Source: Gammaproteobacteria bacterium
GTDB taxonomy: Bacteria; Pseudomonadota; Gammaproteobacteria; SZUA-229
Direction: 5' to 3'
DNA: 64,000 bases
Assembly: GCA_016744065.1 (NCBI GenBank)
Contig: JADGFA010000008.1
Coordinates: 1-64,000 of the forward strand
Part shown: positions 8,499 through 16,444 of the stretch, one piece after another
Position numbering within the stretch: position 1 is the stretch's first letter
Layout: every line of letters starts with the position of its first letter
Program-made: the position numbers and the translations under genes
The notes under the pieces: model-generated
The model's input: only the letters and a program-made list of their open reading frames with translations
What the model was told of the DNA's origin: nothing
The model's database searches: none

Positions 8499-9341
8499 AT
8501 GGAACAAGCAAAGTTAAAAAATATTATTGAAGCCATTTTACTTACTGCAGACCAGCCTATGGAGATGCGTAAGTTAGAGACATTATTTGAAGCTGATGAA
8601 GAATTACGTCCTGGTAGAGATAATATTCTACAGGCATTGCAAGAATTGCAGGCTGATTATGAGGGACGTGGCATTGAACTTAAAGAAGTCGCCAGTGGTT
8701 ATAGAATGCAGGTGGAGCCTTCAAATGCACCCTGGGTTTCTCGTATGTGGGAAGAAAAGCCACCTCGCTATTCCAGGGCTTTACTGGAAACACTGGTATT
8801 AATTGCTTATCGACAACCCATTACACGTGGTGAAATTGAAGAAATTCGAGGTGTAAGTGTTAGCAGCTATATTGTTAAAACGCTAACAGAGCGCGAATGG
8901 GTTCGGGTTCTGGGGCATAAAGATGTACCGGGTCGTCCATCTATGTATGGCACTACCCGTGATTTTCTGGATTATTTTAATCTTAAAAGTCTTGATGAAT
9001 TACCGAGTTTGGCGGATATTACGGATCTGGATAAATTGCATCCAGAGCTAGCATTAGAGCAGGAAGTACCTGCTGCTGAAGTGGGTGAAGATTCAGAGAC
9101 TTCAGAGACTTCAGAGACTTCAGAGACTTCAGAGACTTCAGAGACTTCAGAGACTTCAGAGACTTCAGAGACTTCAGAAACTTCAGAAACTTCAGAAACT
9201 TCAGAAACTTCAGAAACTTCAGAAACTTCAGAAACTTCAGAAACTGAAGCTGTCATAGAAAATGAAGTGAATGAAAGCTCGGTTCCTGTGAGTGGCACTG
9301 AGGATAGCGATGAAGCTGAAGAAGAGCCTGTTATTAACTAA
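8499..9341 (+). CDS. scpB: Segregation and condensation protein B with repetitive Ser-Glu-Thr tail
   Basis: 280 residues. The first 185 contain the two winged-helix domains of ScpB: IEAILLTADQPM, then ALLETLVLIAYRQPITRGEIEEIRGVSV and GRPSMYGTTRDFLDYF. ScpB dimerises and binds ScpA in the SMC complex. The C-terminal tail is unusual. After VGED comes the tripeptide Ser-Glu-Thr repeated 17 times, then an acidic stretch. The repeats keep the reading frame because each unit is 9 bp. Acidic, low-complexity ScpB tails are known in other bacteria, but this regular repeat looks like recent expansion. Confidence 0.96.
   Translation: MEQAKLKNIIEAILLTADQPMEMRKLETLFEADEELRPGRDNILQALQELQADYEGRGIELKEVASGYRMQVEPSNAPWVSRMWEEKPPRYSRALLETLVLIAYRQPITRGEIEEIRGVSVSSYIVKTLTEREWVRVLGHKDVPGRPSMYGTTRDFLDYFNLKSLDELPSLADITDLDKLHPELALEQEVPAAEVGEDSETSETSETSETSETSETSETSETSETSETSETSETSETSETSETSETSETEAVIENEVNESSVPVSGTEDSDEAEEEPVIN
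9093..9245 (+). repeat. 17-copy 9-bp tandem repeat inside scpB
   Basis: Direct count gives nine units TCAGAGACT (9093-9173) followed by eight units TCAGAAACT (9174-9245), with no other variation. All units translate as Ser-Glu-Thr. The two homogeneous blocks point to expansion by slippage or unequal exchange from one GAG and one GAA parent unit. Copy-number changes would keep the frame, so the repeat can vary tail length but not switch the gene off. Confidence 0.97.
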
Positions 9342-9505
9342 TTGCTTTAGTTTATGGCCTTTGAGGGAGCTAAGTCGTAAATGGGTTATTATCCCTGTTT
9401 TTCCACCGGTTGTCGCTTCAGGCCGTTGTTTAAGCTGTTAAAATTGAAATACACTCCCTGTTATGTTATAAATTATCTAAGTGTAATTTCGTCTGGAGTG
9501 TTGAT

Positions 9506-9745
9506 ATGGGTGTTTTGTCAGTTCAAAGTGAAGCTGTGCAGGGTATTCAGCGTGGTCTGGATGGTTTACGAAAAAATGCATCGGAAATTGCCAGTGCTGA
9601 TCAGCTGAATAAGGCAGGTCAGGGGTCCAGTCTTGAAGGCTCTCTTCTTGATTTACAACAAAATAAAGTTCAGGCCCAGGCTTCTGCCAAGGTTGTTTCA
9701 GCGGTAGATGAGGTTATCGGCAGCATTATTGATATACGTGCGTAG
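9506..9745 (+). CDS. Small protein of unknown function, upstream partner of SprA-related protein
   Basis: 79 residues from ATG 9506, with GGAG seven to eight bases upstream. There is no signal peptide, no cysteine and no membrane segment. The sequence is Ser/Ala/Gln-rich and probably helical. Its end, NKVQAQASAKVVSAVDEVIG, resembles the C-terminal helix of flagellar rod/hook proteins (the 'N-x-V-x-A-x-x-A-x-x-V' pattern), which is suggestive only. It lies 57 bp upstream of the SprA-related gene on the same strand. Function unknown. Confidence 0.75.
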   Translation: MGVLSVQSEAVQGIQRGLDGLRKNASEIASADQLNKAGQGSSLEGSLLDLQQNKVQAQASAKVVSAVDEVIGSIIDIRA

Positions 9746-9802
9746 CATCAATTGACCTGATTGTTTCTCTTAAATCTTAGGTGCTCGCGTTAGAAGTACT
9801 TT

Positions 9803-10498
9803 ATGATTGTAAATAGTTCACAGAATATTCAAAGTAGTAATCCAGTTGGCACCAGTTCCACAAAGCGTGTTAATGGTGTAGCTCGCTCTAATATTGACTC
9901 TGAAGATAAACAGGCTGAAAAAGCCCAGAAGCAGGAAAACGATGCTGTACTTCGTCAGTTACGTGCTCGTGACCGTGAGGTAAGAGCGCATGAGGCAGCT
10001 CACGCGGCAGCCGGAGGCAGCCTGGTTAGAGGTGGCCCCAGTTTCACCTTTCAGACCGGGCCGGATGGGCGTACTTATGCGGTAGGTGGTGAGGTCAGGC
10101 TTGATGTTTCACCAGTTAGCAGTGACCCCCAGGCGACCTTAAGTAAGGCGAGTCAAATTCGTGCGGCCGCATTGGCACCTGCAAATCCATCACCTCAGGA
10201 CATGAGAGTCGCAGCCAATGCAAATCAAATGGCAGCACGAGCTCGAGTTGATCTGGCTGTACAACGCAGGGAAGAAGCTGAGTTAGAACAAAATCAAAAA
10301 ATTACAGATGAAGTCTCAAGTAGTGCTGATACAGAGGCTGAATCTGTTCCGTTTGACGATTCGTCCTCATTTCAGTTATCAGCAGCAGATAGGTCTAATA
10401 GCCTGCAAAGTAATGAGCCACCTGCTGCGGCAATAAGCAACTTTATGGCCACGGCACAAACTGAACCGGTTCCGGTATTATTTAATCAATTTGCGTGA
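9803..10498 (+). CDS. SprA-related putative metalloprotease (CJM1_0395-like)
   Basis: 231 residues. The conserved core RDREVRAHEAAHAAAGG at about residues 55-70 carries an HExxH zinc motif (HEAAH). It is followed by the family block FQTGPDGRTYAVGGEVRLDVSPV and by PSPQDMRVAANANQMAARARVDLAVQ. I recognise this as the SprA-related family, annotated as putative metalloproteases in proteobacteria; the activity is not established as far as I know. The flanks are low-complexity and polar. No signal peptide is visible, so the protein is cytoplasmic or exported by another route. It follows the 79-residue gene in the same direction. Confidence 0.88.
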   Translation: MIVNSSQNIQSSNPVGTSSTKRVNGVARSNIDSEDKQAEKAQKQENDAVLRQLRARDREVRAHEAAHAAAGGSLVRGGPSFTFQTGPDGRTYAVGGEVRLDVSPVSSDPQATLSKASQIRAAALAPANPSPQDMRVAANANQMAARARVDLAVQRREEAELEQNQKITDEVSSSADTEAESVPFDDSSSFQLSAADRSNSLQSNEPPAAAISNFMATAQTEPVPVLFNQFA

Positions 10499-10710
10499 GT
10501 AAAATAGTCGTTGATGCTGCCGGCTAGAAGTGCTCTGTCTTTTTAATACACGTTCATAGTTAGAAGCCATTATTTTTCCATATTATATGGTTACAGCTGG
10601 AAAACTATTATAAGAAAGGTTTTTTTAGAGGGGTAGAAACCTTATACCAACTGAGAGGCAGCTAGTAGACAGTAGATGCTGGCTAGTTATTAGTTAACTA
10701 GCTGAAGTGC
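10499..10710. other. Convergent intergenic region with inverted repeats
   Basis: The region separates the end of the SprA-related gene (+) and the end of the PilZ gene (-). AAGGTTT at 10616-10622 pairs with AAACCTT at 10637-10643. A stronger palindrome lies at 10682-10702 and is listed separately. No coding frame was seen. Confidence 0.5.
10682..10702. terminator. Hairpin downstream of the PilZ gene
   Basis: GCTAGTTA and TAACTAGC form a perfect 8-bp stem around TTAGT, eight nt beyond the PilZ stop, between convergent genes. It has no T-run, so it may be a weak or factor-dependent terminator, or only an mRNA 3'-end structure. Confidence 0.45.
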
Positions 10711-11004
10711 TTATCGTTTAGTTATATTGCCCGCAAGCAAAAAACTATCCGAGTTCTGCTCTTCACAACGAATCACTTCCATTACAATATCAAGTGGTGG
10801 TGTTACGTTATTTTCAGGCTGAATGGATACCCGCACTTCAGTGCCTGGGTTAACCGACTGATCAGTAATAATAGAAATGCCATCACCACTAAGGTCGCTT
10901 ACTTTACCTGATTTTTGATTCCCAGAGCCATTAATAGTGTACTCCGCATTGCATTCGAGATTCATGCGAAAGAAGTTACGTTTTTCAGAATAGTCTGTAG
11001 TCAT
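10711..11004 (-). CDS. PilZ domain protein (probable c-di-GMP receptor)
   Basis: 97 residues, about the size of a single PilZ domain. The N-terminus EKRNFFRM supplies the arginines of the RxxxR-type c-di-GMP motif (KR-N-FFR). DLSGDGISI is the second motif (D/N-x-S-x-x-G). The later strands fit a PilZ barrel: EVRVSIQ, then DIVMEVIRCEE and LLAGNI. Such proteins bind cyclic di-GMP and act on motility, polysaccharide or transcription partners; no partner is evident here. GGGGAT lies just upstream of the ATG as ribosome site. The next gene on this strand upstream is the cNMP/rhodanese gene, 123 bp away. Confidence 0.92.
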   Translation of the reverse strand: MTTDYSEKRNFFRMNLECNAEYTINGSGNQKSGKVSDLSGDGISIITDQSVNPGTEVRVSIQPENNVTPPLDIVMEVIRCEEQNSDSFLLAGNITKR

Positions 11005-11127
11005 AAAATCCCCATCTTTTAATGTTTTGCATTCGCAGGCATAAATTGCTGCTCACCATCAGTTTAGGGCTGGGGAAACGTAAAATCTATGCCTTTTATC
11101 CGGTTTTGTGAAGAATATCTACCATAT

Positions 11128-12210
11128 CTAGTGGAATTTCTTTGCTAGAGGCACAATGTTAGGTTTTATCGGTGCTCGTTCAATTTCATAAGGCCAATCT
11201 CTGATTCCACCTTCCAGTGATAATACTTCAAAATTGTGCTGATGCAATATGAGTGCGGCAACGGCACTTCTGGGGCCGGAATGACAGTAGATGATATAAG
11301 GTTGTTTGTTATTTAATTTTTTAAGTTGATTATTTAAATCTGACAGGGGGATGAGGGTCGCGTTGGGAATACGATTTTCTGTATATTCTTCTGGAAAGCG
11401 GACATCGAGTAGTTTGTAGCCATTATCTAGCATGGTTCTGGCAATCTGTGCCTGAATAGTCTGCACTTTAGGGCGGCTTTTTAGCTGCTGATAGTCTGTA
11501 TTGCCTAAAATGAGTATTTCGCTGTCTTCCAGCATAATAACGGTTTCATCTGGCTCCTTGCCTGAAACCTGAGCTTCACCGCCAAAGATATCGCCGATAC
11601 CTAATTCGGTAATCTGTTTAAAGCGCTGACTTATACTGTCAAATCGTTGCACTTCAACCCGTCCATTTAATATCAGATAATAGGCGTCGCTGTTATCTGC
11701 TGATATAGCTTCACCTTTACTGAATCTGGATGGTTTCATCCGTGAAAATGCGTTTTCAATATACTCAATGGGTAAACGCTGAAATACCAGTGTGTTTCGA
11801 ATTATATCTATGTATTTAATGGTGTTTCGAGTCTCGTGGCCAATATGATCCCAGGCGATAATAGTATCTAGTATCTCCCGGTTAGCATGACTAATAATAC
11901 AGTCTGTTCGGGCGATAATACTGCAACTGCTTTTTTCACCGGGTAATAACACCGGGCTACGCTGGGTGTCTTCAGGCTTGCCTATGGTGCGGATCGTGCC
12001 TTCATAAATAATGTCAATTTCACCTTCCAGTAGATAAAGGTAATCCTGGGATCGGGAACCTCTCATTTGCAGTATTTCATCCTGCTTTAATTCAATAATA
12101 CGAATGTGGTTAATAATTTCCTGTAAACGTTCAGCGCTTAAATTGTTAAAAGGAAAGTAGAGGTTACTTAATTTGAGGAGAATTTTTTTCAGTTTAGTGC
12201 TTATGGTCAT
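11128..12210 (-). CDS. Protein with two cyclic nucleotide-binding domains and a rhodanese domain
   Basis: 360 residues, no signal peptide. The first cNMP-binding barrel spans about 20-115 (LKQDEILQMRGSRSQDYLYLLEGEID). The second spans about 140-245, with SKGEAISADNSDAYYLILNGRVEV and the phosphate-cassette-like GDIFGGEAQVSG. A rhodanese domain at about 250-350 has KLLDVRFPEEY and the active-site loop CHSGPRSA, with cysteine at residue 309. There is no DNA-binding helix-turn-helix, so it is not a CRP-type transcription factor. It is more likely a sulfur-transfer enzyme or sensor controlled by a nucleotide. A CHASE2 adenylate cyclase is encoded at 44-46 kb and could make the ligand, which is an inference. 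Confidence 0.9.
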   Translation of the reverse strand: MTISTKLKKILLKLSNLYFPFNNLSAERLQEIINHIRIIELKQDEILQMRGSRSQDYLYLLEGEIDIIYEGTIRTIGKPEDTQRSPVLLPGEKSSCSIIARTDCIISHANREILDTIIAWDHIGHETRNTIKYIDIIRNTLVFQRLPIEYIENAFSRMKPSRFSKGEAISADNSDAYYLILNGRVEVQRFDSISQRFKQITELGIGDIFGGEAQVSGKEPDETVIMLEDSEILILGNTDYQQLKSRPKVQTIQAQIARTMLDNGYKLLDVRFPEEYTENRIPNATLIPLSDLNNQLKKLNNKQPYIIYCHSGPRSAVAALILHQHNFEVLSLEGGIRDWPYEIERAPIKPNIVPLAKKFH

Positions 12211-12254
12211 AGCTAGCTGCAGGCAGTTATTAGTAAACTACGCAAAATAATTCG

Positions 12255-12287
12255 ACGCCTCTATTATAGTTGAAATCAAAGAGGCGT
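12255..12287 (-). terminator. Hairpin downstream of the secreted-protein gene 12299-13090
   Basis: ACGCCTCT (12255-12262) and AGAGGCGT (12280-12287) pair perfectly with a 17-nt loop, 11 nt beyond the stop of the minus-strand gene. On that strand the stem is followed by CGAATTATTTT, a poor but present T-rich tail. Confidence 0.5.
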
Positions 12288-12298
12288 GTAATAAGCAC

Positions 12299-13090
12299 TT
12301 ATTGGTCTATTTTCCCTAAATTGGGTAATTTAAAACCACTATCAGGTAGTTTATCTATGTTTATTGAGTTCAGAATAAGGTGCTCAGTTACTTTGGCCCC
12401 CTGATAATCAATGCTCTCTATTATAACTCCCGTTATTTTTTGTTGTTCGTAATCAATCAGACTAAATCGTGTTTTGCCCATTGCTAACATGAGTCGGCTT
12501 TGAGTGTTGTAGTTAAAGGCGTAGTAACTGCGTAATGTCTGGTAGTCTTCAGGGAGGATTTTAAGTGAACTGGCATCCGCCACACAAAAATCTCTTAATA
12601 GCTGCTTAGCGCGATAGAGCTGGAATACCTGGCAGGGGATATCAAGGATTTTTCTGGATTTTTCTGATTTTTTGACGATAAGTTGAGTATGTTCACCATA
12701 TACTTCCGGGTATTTTAATACATTTACCAGTGATTCACCCACTTCACGAGCGGTGGATGACATGGTTTTCAGTTTTTTATTTAGATTATGCTCAACCTGT
12801 GCCAGTTTTTTCAGTCGTTGCTGGTTGAGCTGGCTAATGCGCTGGTTTAATACGTTTTCATTAATCATAGCGCTTTGAGCCGTTTTTAGGTCAATGCTGA
12901 TAAATTGTTGTTGCTGTTGATTAAATAAATTAAATCGATTTTCTTCCGACTGTATAAACTTTAACTGTTCATCTTTTATATAATATGTGAGCAGGTCTTT
13001 ACTAACTACCTCTTTAAATTCCAGAGTAATGTCAGCATAGGCGTATTGAATGCTGGAAAGTAGTACAATACAGGTTAATATTATTTTCAT
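12299..13090 (-). CDS. Secreted/periplasmic protein of unknown function
   Basis: 263 residues. A typical signal peptide is present: a Lys at position 2, a hydrophobic run ILTCIVLLSSI, and likely cleavage after YAYA. The mature part opens with a beta-rich segment (ITLEFKEVV, then YYIKDEQLKFIQ). A charged coiled-coil-like stretch with several Gln runs follows, then two cysteines (IPCQVF and DFCVAD) that could form a disulfide. The overall pattern is like small periplasmic proteins of the DUF4412/LolA-like kind, but I cannot assign a family. The gene starts 26 bp from the divergent rluB start. Confidence 0.8.
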   Translation of the reverse strand: MKIILTCIVLLSSIQYAYADITLEFKEVVSKDLLTYYIKDEQLKFIQSEENRFNLFNQQQQQFISIDLKTAQSAMINENVLNQRISQLNQQRLKKLAQVEHNLNKKLKTMSSTAREVGESLVNVLKYPEVYGEHTQLIVKKSEKSRKILDIPCQVFQLYRAKQLLRDFCVADASSLKILPEDYQTLRSYYAFNYNTQSRLMLAMGKTRFSLIDYEQQKITGVIIESIDYQGAKVTEHLILNSINIDKLPDSGFKLPNLGKIDQ

Positions 13091-13116
13091 TGTTATATCC
13101 AGAAAAGATTTATTTT

Positions 13117-14064
13117 ATGAGTAAAGAACGTATACAAAAAGCCCTGGCACGACAGGGGTTGGGCTCGAGACGCCAAATTGAAAGCTGGATCAAGGAAGGT
13201 TTAGTACAGCTTAATGGTGAAGTCATCGGGTTAGGCCAACAGGTTGAAACCGGTGACATTATTATGTACAGCGGCCGTAAAATTATAATTCGTGATATAC
13301 AGCAGACTTTGCCACGGGTATTGATGTATCACAAGCCTGAAGGTGAAGTTTGTACCCGAAGTGACCCGGAAGGGCGACCAACGATTTTTGATCATGCGCC
13401 AGGTTTGAAGCACAGCCGATGGGTTGCGGTTGGTCGGCTGGACATTAATACATCCGGTTTGATTTTATTGACCGATGATGGTGATCTGGCAAATAAGCTA
13501 ATGCATCCTTCCAGTCAGCTACAGCGTGAATATGCCGTGCGTATTATGGGCAAAGCAAGCCCTGAGCAACTTAAAAAGTTAACTAATGGTGTGCAGCTTG
13601 ACGATGGTAAGGGTAAGGCCCGATTTGAAGATATTGTGGAAACCACGGGTAGTGATAGTTCCCCTGGTGCGCCCTCCAGTTTTAATCGTTGGTATCATGT
13701 CGTACTGATGGAAGGGCGTAATCGAGAAGTGCGCCGTATGTGGGAGGCCGTTGATCTTAAAGTGAGTCGTCTGATGCGGGTTCGATATGGCTCGGTTCTA
13801 ATGACCAAGAGTAACCGTCCGGGTAAATTTTATGAGCTAGAGCCTAAGGATATTCGTGAGCTGGCTGAACTTGCGGGCATAGAGTATGACTCATCTTTAA
13901 AATCAGGTGTGCCTGTGAAAAAAGTATTTCGTATGCAGGGGCGAAAACAGACAACGAGAGGCGGTAATGATAGACCGAGATCCAAAGGGCCTAAAAAAAC
14001 ACTATCCAGTCGTAAAAAAATATCATCTAATCGTCAGAAGCCGAATAATGATAAACGTCGTTAA
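13117..14064 (+). CDS. rluB: 23S rRNA pseudouridine(2605) synthase
   Basis: 315 residues from ATG 13117. The frame extends to a TTG at 13090, but MSKERIQKALARQGLGSRRQIE is the usual RluB start. It has an N-terminal S4 RNA-binding domain and then the RsuA-type catalytic domain, with GRLDINTSGLILLTDDGDLA carrying the nucleophilic Asp and EGRNREVRRMW near the end. It isomerises U2605 in 23S rRNA. The last 60 residues are a Lys/Arg-rich tail common in this group. Usually rluB directly follows scpB, but here about 3.8 kb with several genes lies between them. Its end overlaps the start of the thioredoxin-like gene by 17 nt. Confidence 0.94.
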   Translation: MSKERIQKALARQGLGSRRQIESWIKEGLVQLNGEVIGLGQQVETGDIIMYSGRKIIIRDIQQTLPRVLMYHKPEGEVCTRSDPEGRPTIFDHAPGLKHSRWVAVGRLDINTSGLILLTDDGDLANKLMHPSSQLQREYAVRIMGKASPEQLKKLTNGVQLDDGKGKARFEDIVETTGSDSSPGAPSSFNRWYHVVLMEGRNREVRRMWEAVDLKVSRLMRVRYGSVLMTKSNRPGKFYELEPKDIRELAELAGIEYDSSLKSGVPVKKVFRMQGRKQTTRGGNDRPRSKGPKKTLSSRKKISSNRQKPNNDKRR

Positions 14065-15076
14065 AATATCTGTTTTGTTTTCTCTATTGTTCGTTCAGCC
14101 TGTTTCTGCAAAAACAGAAGGCAGTTTGTCTGAAGGTATGGTTAATCCGGGTTATGAAGAACAGCCTGTCTGGTTTAAAAATTCCTTTTTAGATTTGAAT
14201 GAAGATATAGAAGATGCCCGACAATCGGGCAAACGTTTAATGATGTTTTTTTATCAGGATGGTTGTCCTTACTGTAAAAAGCTATTACAGGATAATTTTG
14301 GTCAACGTGATATAACGGAAAAAACCAGATCTCATTTTGATGTGATCTCATTGAATATATGGGGTGATCGTGATGTGAGTTTTGGGGCACTAGACGTTAT
14401 AGAAAAAGATTTTGCAGCACGTTTAAAGGTGATGTATACGCCGACACTTATTTTTTTTAATGAAGAAGGTAAAGTTGTTTTACGTGCCAATGGGTATTAT
14501 CACCCTGCCAAGTTTAATGCAGCGTTGGACTATGTTCTTGGGCATCATGATAAAAAAGAAACATTTAGATCCTATTTGGCCAGAGTGTCACCGGTTAAAG
14601 TAAAAGGTAAGATATATAAAGATATTGAAAGCATTAAGCCGCCTTATGATTTTAGTAAAGCATCAGACAGGCATACATTGATTATGTTTGAACAAAAGCA
14701 ATGTGTGGCGTGTGATGAGTTGCATGGGGATATTCTTAAACGTAAAGAATCAGTAGAGCAGCTTAATAAGCTTAATGTTTCTGTGCTTGATATGTGGTCA
14801 GGTGAGGAAGTGATTAAACCCAATGGAAAAAAATCGAGTATTAAAGACTGGGCTGAAGAATTAAATATTCAGTATGCACCCAGTATGCTTTACTTTGACC
14901 CTCAGGGAAAAGAGGTATTTAGAAGTGAAGGTTACTTAAAGGCCTTTCATATACAGTCTGTCATGGATTACGTAAGCAGTGGTATGTATAAAAAACAGGC
15001 TAACTTTCAGCGTTATATCGATGCGCGCGCAAAACATTTTGAAGATCAGGGTTTGCATATTGATATTATGAAGTGA
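14048..15076 (+). CDS. Periplasmic protein with two thioredoxin-fold domains
   Basis: 342 residues from ATG 14048, chosen because a clean signal peptide follows (VVKISVLFSLLFVQPVSA). The first thioredoxin domain has the CPYC active site at residues 73-76 (FFYQDGCPYCKKLL) and the cis-Pro region YTPTLIFFNEEGKVV. The second has FEQKQCVACDELH (a CVAC site) and YAPSMLYFDPQGKEVFRSEGY. It is probably a periplasmic disulfide reductase or isomerase like SoxW and related thioredoxins, but the partner is not visible here. The gene overlaps the 3' end of rluB by 17 nt, so the two are translationally linked. Confidence 0.88.
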   Translation: MINVVKISVLFSLLFVQPVSAKTEGSLSEGMVNPGYEEQPVWFKNSFLDLNEDIEDARQSGKRLMMFFYQDGCPYCKKLLQDNFGQRDITEKTRSHFDVISLNIWGDRDVSFGALDVIEKDFAARLKVMYTPTLIFFNEEGKVVLRANGYYHPAKFNAALDYVLGHHDKKETFRSYLARVSPVKVKGKIYKDIESIKPPYDFSKASDRHTLIMFEQKQCVACDELHGDILKRKESVEQLNKLNVSVLDMWSGEEVIKPNGKKSSIKDWAEELNIQYAPSMLYFDPQGKEVFRSEGYLKAFHIQSVMDYVSSGMYKKQANFQRYIDARAKHFEDQGLHIDIMK

Positions 15077-15235
15077 TAATGCTTTTATCTGTAAGTGCTG
15101 CTCCTGTTATTTATATGCACTATATATTTCAGTATCGTTTAGAATTACTGTTTTTTTAGAATGGTAAATTTTTTATTTAAGCAGTATTTTTTTGCGGTTT
15201 TTTTATTATGTTTTTTAGTAAAATATTTTATATAA
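15077..15235. other. AT-rich upstream region of the COG0523 gene
   Basis: A strongly AT-rich 159-bp gap with several T-runs. No Shine-Dalgarno sequence is apparent ahead of the ATG at 15236, so initiation may be leaderless or weakly guided. I looked for a Zur-type palindrome, because COG0523 genes are often zinc-regulated, and found none convincing. Confidence 0.4.
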
Positions 15236-16246
15236 ATGAAAACATATTCTAATATTCCTACCAATATTATTTCAGGCTTTTTAGGTGCGGGAAAAACCAC
15301 CGCGATTCAGTTTTTATTAAAACAGAAACCCGCTTCAGAAACCTGGGCAGTTATCGTAAATGAGTTCGGTCAAATTGGTATTGATGGTGCTATTTTAAAA
15401 AATGATGATGTTGCAATAAAAGAAATCCCAGGTGGTTGCCTTTGTTGTGTCGGAAGCCAGGCGTTGAGCGTAGGCTTAAATCAGGTTATTCGCACGGTTA
15501 AACCTCAGCGTATTCTTATTGAGCCAACGGGGTTGGGGCATCCTGGAAAATTAATTGAATCATTAACCAGCGGGTTTTATCAGTCAGTATTAGATTTAAA
15601 AGCCATAATCAACCTGGTCGATGCACGGCAGTTGAAAGATGATCGGTATTTCAATAATCAAACGTTTATTGATCAGTCTAATTTTGCTGACATATTGATA
15701 GGCAGTAAGCTGGATACTTATTCAGACAAAGATAAAAATTATTTTAGTGATTATGCAATGGCGTTTTCACCGGGTAAGTTGAAAGTTGCGTTGGTAGAGC
15801 TGGGTAAATTACAGCTAGACTGGCTTAATTTAACTCGATTGCCCGATAGGTCGGCCTGTTTTCCTGATTTGCACTCCGCTGCGCAATCACACTTTCATGA
15901 CGGGCATGAAGAATCATGTGCAGTTATCACAAATAATCAAAACTGGTTAATGCTTGAAAATCATGCGAATGGTTATTTCAGTATAGGCTGGAAGATTGAT
16001 AAAGCTTTCAAATTTAATCATAAAAAACTGACTGGTTTTGTTAATGAATTAATTGATGCAGGTGGTGTTGAAAGAGTTAAAGGTGTGTTACATACAGGTA
16101 ATGGCTGGATATCTGTTAATTTCACTCAAAATGAACGGCCGATTCTGGCTTGTACAGCGGGTTCTTATTCTATGATCGAATTTATTCTGTCAGAGCAGTT
16201 TGATTATAAGCAATTGAATTTAAAATTGGCGGATTGTTTAAGCTAG
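15236..16246 (+). CDS. COG0523 (CobW/ZNG1-like) metal-binding GTPase
   Basis: 336 residues. The P-loop GFLGAGKTT is at 14-22, the metal-binding GGCLCCV motif has Cys at 68, 70 and 71, EPTGLGHP follows, and the guanine-specificity region is GSKLD. A His-rich patch HFHDGHEESC precedes the smaller C-terminal CobW_C-like domain. These GTPases are metallochaperones for zinc, cobalt or other metals. The subtype (zinc handling versus other) cannot be decided from sequence alone. The gene appears monocistronic, with about 160 bp upstream and 244 bp downstream. Confidence 0.9.
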   Translation: MKTYSNIPTNIISGFLGAGKTTAIQFLLKQKPASETWAVIVNEFGQIGIDGAILKNDDVAIKEIPGGCLCCVGSQALSVGLNQVIRTVKPQRILIEPTGLGHPGKLIESLTSGFYQSVLDLKAIINLVDARQLKDDRYFNNQTFIDQSNFADILIGSKLDTYSDKDKNYFSDYAMAFSPGKLKVALVELGKLQLDWLNLTRLPDRSACFPDLHSAAQSHFHDGHEESCAVITNNQNWLMLENHANGYFSIGWKIDKAFKFNHKKLTGFVNELIDAGGVERVKGVLHTGNGWISVNFTQNERPILACTAGSYSMIEFILSEQFDYKQLNLKLADCLS

Positions 16247-16444
16247 CTGTTTGTGGTTTTCCAGAGCCTGCTTATGCCTGGAATGAAACTTATTTAGTAT
16301 AGTTTTGTCTGTCTGTGGTATTTTTCTTAATATAAGTCTGTCTTCCTCCTCTGATTTCAATGGCGATAATGACATGTTAATTGATTGTAAAAGGGGTATT
16401 TTTCAAATATCTAATATAAAGTTACCATGAAATAACTGGACAAC

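Noticed and set aside
9093-9245. Regular repeat that could look like a CRISPR array
   Set aside because: There are no spacers. The 9-bp units are directly adjacent and lie in frame within scpB.
8972-9298. Minus-strand open frame with a Ser-Glu-Val repeat
   Set aside because: It is only the antisense of the scpB repeat, which opens all frames because its unit is a multiple of three.
9381-9608. 75-codon plus frame before the small protein
   Set aside because: It overlaps the better supported gene at 9506 in another frame and has no clear ribosome site or family features.
15077-15235. Possible Zur box ahead of the COG0523 GTPase
   Set aside because: The region is only AT-rich. No symmetric site close to the known zinc-uptake regulator consensus was found.
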